From Pseudomonas frederiksbergensis (lineage in GTDB: Bacteria > Pseudomonadota > Gammaproteobacteria > Pseudomonadales > Pseudomonadaceae), in assembly GCF_900105495.1 (NCBI RefSeq), contig NZ_FNTF01000002.1:5076501-5140500 (forward strand): a DNA stretch of 64,000 bases. The letters are read 5' to 3'. Shown here in pieces: positions 61,068-64,000 of the stretch. The notes beneath the pieces are model-generated. The model saw only the letters and a program-made list of their open reading frames with translations. It was not told the DNA's origin and ran no database searches. How positions within the stretch are numbered: position 1 is the stretch's first letter; each line of letters starts with the position of its first letter. Both the position numbers and the translations under genes were made by a program.

Positions 61068-61537
61068 TTGTCACCTACCCGCAGCAGGGTGATCGAGTCA
61101 CCGGCTGCCACCAGAATTTTCTTCAGGATCTGTTCCAGGGTTTTCAATTCCTCTGGGGTGATCGCGCCAGCCAGTTCATTCATGGCGTCGGCGCCGATCT
61201 CCGGCAGGCGGTCAGTCAACTGCTGGCCTTGTTCGGTCAACACCAACTGAACCTGACGACGATCCGCCTCGGAGCGTTGGCGGGCGAGGAAGCCTTTCTG
61301 TTCCAGGCGGTCGAGCATGCGGGTCATCGATCCGCTGTCCAGCGACAGGTGACGACACAGCTCGGCGGGGGTATCGACGCCGAACTGGGCCATGATGATC
61401 AGCACTTTGAACTGCGCGGCAGTGATGCCGTGGGGTTCCATGTGCGTGTCGATGATCCGGTCCTTGAGCAGCGCAGCGCGCCCGAGCAGGAGACCGAGAT
61501 GGCACGTGTGGAATTCGTCTGGGGTGAAATGCTTCAT
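61064..61537 (-). CDS. MarR-family repressor of the efflux operon
   Basis: A 157-residue winged-helix regulator of the MarR/EmrR type. The recognition region is CRHLSLDSGSMTRMLDRLEQKGFL and the wing is RQRSEADRRQVQLVLTE. First gene of the pump operon, so it represses its own synthesis with that of the pump; a ligand of the pump would release it. Two identical 12-bp palindromes at its promoter are the expected operators. Confidence 0.92.
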   Translation of the reverse strand: MKHFTPDEFHTCHLGLLLGRAALLKDRIIDTHMEPHGITAAQFKVLIIMAQFGVDTPAELCRHLSLDSGSMTRMLDRLEQKGFLARQRSEADRRQVQLVLTEQGQQLTDRLPEIGADAMNELAGAITPEELKTLEQILKKILVAAGDSITLLRVGDK

Positions 61538-61552
61538 CTGACCACCAATTAG

Positions 61553-61607
61553 CTGCCTAGGCAGAGAATGTATGTCGAGATGTTACTGCCTAGGCAGCGA
61601 ATGTCAA
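61553..61607 (-). promoter_or_regulatory. Promoter and twin operators of the efflux operon
   Basis: On the minus strand TTGACA (61607-61602) and TAACAT (61585-61580), 16 bases apart, form the promoter. The perfect palindrome CTGCCTAGGCAG fills the spacer (61586-61597) and recurs downstream of the start point (61553-61564), 33 bases between centres, or about three helix turns. This is a very clear MarR-type repression layout. Confidence 0.9.
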
Positions 61608-61655
61608 CGCAATAGTTAGGTTGCTTGCTATTTTGTTGATCAATGGCTGGTGAGT

Positions 61656-61766
61656 GATCGTTCCCACGCTCTGCGTGGGAATGCCTCAACGGACGCTCTG
61701 CGTTTGGCTTGGGAAGGGACGCGGAGCGTCCCGGGCTGCATTCCCACGCGGAGCATGGGAACGATC
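61656..61766. repeat. Hairpin repeat, copy 2
   Basis: Same orientation and nearly the same sequence as 56544-56654. The two copies frame the whole efflux operon. Confidence 0.9.
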
Positions 61767-61789
61767 AAGGAATGAAGTTGCATGTTTTG

Positions 61790-61855
61790 GGGCCGCTACG
61801 CGGCCCAACGGGGCGATGCGGCGTTCCGACAAACCCCCTCGCCACAGGGACCGCG
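61790..61855. repeat. Inverted copy of the 58230 repeat
   Basis: GGCGATGCGGCGTTCCGACA and CCCCCTCGCCACAGG are the reverse complement of the first part of 58230-58350. It directly follows the end of tamB. Confidence 0.75.
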
Positions 61856-61862
61856 CGGGGGT

Positions 61863-64000
61863 TTAGAAATCCCGCTTGTAGAAGATGTCCAGCGAACTGG
61901 CCACGCCGCCCGCTGCTTCGAGGTAGACCTTCTTGCTCAGCTTGTAACGCAAGGCGATGGTGTTGGCCGGTTCGAACACGCCAACGCCATAACGCAGGCT
62001 GAGCTTCTCGGAGATATTGCCGCTGGCGACCACGCTGGTGGCGTTGCCGCTACCCTCGGTATCGAGCTGGAAATCCTGAATCCCCAGGTTTTTCGCCAAG
62101 CCGCTGGTCACCCCCGAACTGCCCATCAAGCCCAGGCCGAGCGCCGCTTGAGCCAACATGTTGTTGTCCTCACCGTTGGTGCTCAGCGGGCGCCCCAGCA
62201 CCAGATAGGACAACGCCTGTTCCTGGCTCATCGCCGGCTCGGAGAAGATCTGTGTGGTCGGCTGCTCGGCGCTACCGCTCAGGCGAATGCCGGCGATCAC
62301 GTCGTCGGTCTGGCGAATCGCTTCGATGTCCAGGTACGGCTGATCGATCGGGCCGGCAAACAGCAAACGCGCCCGGCGTACGGTCAACCGCTGACCGTAG
62401 GCGCGATAACGCCCATCGTTGAGCCAGAGCTCGCCGCGGGTGTCCATGTTGTCGCCGATGTGCACATGACCTTGCAGGTTGGCGGTCAGGCCAAACCCGG
62501 CGAAGCTGAGTTTGTCCTGACCGACCACCACATCGATATCCATCGCCATGGCCATCGGGGGTTTGCCCTCTTCGGTCTGCTGGCCGACGATCACCGTGTC
62601 ATCGGACACCTTGACCGTCGATGGCGGCAACTCGCGCACGGTGATCTCGCCTTTGGGCACCAATACCTTGCCGACAATCGCCAGTTTGTCGTCCTTCACC
62701 GAAATCTTCAGGTCCGGCGCCATTTCCAGCTTGGCGTAGGGCTCGACGGTGACCGGCAATTGCGTACCTTTGAGCGCCAGATCCACCACCAATGCCTGAC
62801 CCCAGGCGATGTTGCCGCTCAAGGTGCCCTGCCCGGTCTTGCCGCTTTTCCAGCCGCCGTTCAATTGCACGGTTTCACCCGCAATCACGGCTTGAAGTTG
62901 CAGCGCTTCGAGGTCCATCGGCAGTTCAGGCCCGGAAATCTCGCCGTCGCTGAGCAGCAGATTGCCGTTGACCTGCGGCGCCAGCAGCGTACCGGCGAGC
63001 GTGCCGCTGCCATTCAAGCGTCCGGTCAGTTTCTCGACCATTGGCACGAATGGCCGCGCCACCGACAGGTCCAGACCACTCAGGCGGAACGAGCCGGTCA
63101 GTGGCTTGTCCTTCGGCAACGGATTGATCTGCGCCTGGAGCATCAGCTCACCGAGCTTGCCGCCGACGAAATTGAGGTCAGTGTCGATGCGCTTGGGCGT
63201 GAGTTTGCTGTTGAGTTTCAGGGTCTGGTACGGGAAGTCCAGCCACTGGTCCTTTTCCTTGATGCGCAACGTGCCGCCGCTGGCATCGACGCTGATCAGG
63301 CCGTTCGGGCCGCTGGCCGGCAGGTCCAGTTGCAGGTCCGCGTTGAGCCGGCCCTTCCAGGCGAAATCCTTGGGCAACCACTGCGCCAGGCTGTCGATCG
63401 GAAACTGTTTGAGGTGATAACGCAGCTTCGGCTCAGGCATCAGGCGCTGATCCTCACCGCACAGGCTGGCCGGGCCGGATGTCCAGCAATGGGCGCCGAA
63501 GTTGATCTTGCCGTCCGCCAGCCGCTCGAGCTTCGCCGGGCCTTGCAGCTTCCAGTCCTGACCGCCGGCCTGGATATCGCCGCTGGCCAGGCGCCCACGC
63601 CAATTGCCTTGGTCCAGATTGCCGTCGAGGCCGAGCGCGAGTTTCAGCTTCGGCCCTTGCAGGTCGAGGGCGAGTTTCTGGTTTTTGATGTCGCCCTGGC
63701 CGCTGGCGGTCAGCGTCCCCAGCGACGTTTCACCGGCCCGAATGCCGCTGCCCTTGAGGTCGATTTTCGCCCGTTGCGCGCTATCGAGGGTGGCGTCCAG
63801 ATTCAGGCTTTGCAGGCGATTGTCTTCGAAGGCCAGTTGCGTGCCTTGCAGCCCGAGCTTGCCTTGCGGGGCCTTGAGTGTTCCGGCGACATCGACGCGA
63901 CCATTGAGCTGACCGCGCAGTTGCGGCCACAACTGAGCCAGGCGCGGCAGCTTGATATCGATCTGACCGGTGAGCTTCTGTTGCAGGCTGCCCTTGCCGT
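61863..64000 (-). CDS. tamB: C-terminal part of TamB, translocation/assembly module (5' end outside window)
   Basis: An open frame from the window end to a stop at 61863, at least 711 residues. The repeats of short beta strands (GTLAGTLLAPQVNGNLLLSDGEISGPELP, seen in parts) and the C-terminal domain (AFLVLGRPLS-like YLVLGRPLS, ALGLGLMGSSG, KLSLRYGVGVFEPANTIALRYKLSKKVYLEA) are typical of the TamB/DUF490 family. TamB is anchored in the inner membrane, spans the periplasm and works with TamA in outer-membrane lipid transport and protein assembly. The stop is only 8 bases from a dispersed repeat. Confidence 0.93.
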   Translation of the reverse strand, partial: GKGSLQQKLTGQIDIKLPRLAQLWPQLRGQLNGRVDVAGTLKAPQGKLGLQGTQLAFEDNRLQSLNLDATLDSAQRAKIDLKGSGIRAGETSLGTLTASGQGDIKNQKLALDLQGPKLKLALGLDGNLDQGNWRGRLASGDIQAGGQDWKLQGPAKLERLADGKINFGAHCWTSGPASLCGEDQRLMPEPKLRYHLKQFPIDSLAQWLPKDFAWKGRLNADLQLDLPASGPNGLISVDASGGTLRIKEKDQWLDFPYQTLKLNSKLTPKRIDTDLNFVGGKLGELMLQAQINPLPKDKPLTGSFRLSGLDLSVARPFVPMVEKLTGRLNGSGTLAGTLLAPQVNGNLLLSDGEISGPELPMDLEALQLQAVIAGETVQLNGGWKSGKTGQGTLSGNIAWGQALVVDLALKGTQLPVTVEPYAKLEMAPDLKISVKDDKLAIVGKVLVPKGEITVRELPPSTVKVSDDTVIVGQQTEEGKPPMAMAMDIDVVVGQDKLSFAGFGLTANLQGHVHIGDNMDTRGELWLNDGRYRAYGQRLTVRRARLLFAGPIDQPYLDIEAIRQTDDVIAGIRLSGSAEQPTTQIFSEPAMSQEQALSYLVLGRPLSTNGEDNNMLAQAALGLGLMGSSGVTSGLAKNLGIQDFQLDTEGSGNATSVVASGNISEKLSLRYGVGVFEPANTIALRYKLSKKVYLEAAGGVASSLDIFYKRDF

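Noticed and set aside
58386..61250. 954-codon plus-strand frame opposite the efflux operon
   Set aside because: Antisense shadow of the adaptor and channel genes, whose motifs are clear on the minus strand.

Overview
The window looks like a chromosome segment of a fluorescent Pseudomonas (P. fluorescens group). Signs of this are the fused nuoCD gene in a complete nuoA-N operon, the cysS-glnS-ppiB-lpxH block, the OprD-family porin, and several families of short palindromic intergenic repeats typical of that group. No rRNA, tRNA, CRISPR array or insertion sequence was seen.

Layout. 1-2500: end of a small exported or secretin-like gene, then aceA (isocitrate lyase) with a well-defined promoter, an operator candidate and a terminator. 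2592-14221: an accessory cluster between aceA and nuoA. Eight genes run leftwards: an alpha-oxoamine synthase, a CitE-type lyase, a MaoC hydratase, an ornithine-cyclodeaminase-like reductase, a D-2-hydroxyacid dehydrogenase, a class II aldolase-like protein, a HisC-like aminotransferase and an MFS exporter. They end with a second, divergent leucyl-tRNA synthetase, and a divergent SDR gene sits at the other edge. This has the form of an undescribed pathway for a small amino-acid-like antimetabolite with a resistant LeuRS as self-protection. It is the most interesting part of the window. 14705-29644: respiratory complex I (nuoA-N).

29852-30660: a Phd/PIN toxin-antitoxin pair downstream of what looks like the stump of an unrelated antitoxin gene. 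30979-41559: a metal-response region with an OprD porin, two small exported PtrA-like/DUF2790 proteins, the CzcCBA efflux pump and its two-component system. Three promoters here share a 16-bp box. 41890-50089: a glycerol-type (GlpSTPQUV-like) ABC importer operon read from a clear sigma-54 promoter, next to a divergent AcoR-like sigma-54 activator and an array of six repeats that are probably its binding sites. The two ATPases have complementary defects, which predicts one dead and one live ATP site.

50291-51499: an MFS transporter flanked by two copies of a roughly 180-bp repeat. 51890-56539: cysS, glnS, ppiB and lpxH. 56666-61537: an Emr-type tripartite drug pump with its own MarR repressor and two perfect 12-bp operators placed on the promoter, flanked by two copies of a hairpin repeat. 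61863-64000: the C-terminal part of tamB, cut by the window end.

Calls rest on reading motifs, gene order, spacing and ribosome binding sites. No database search was possible, so names of subfamilies and all substrates are inferences.
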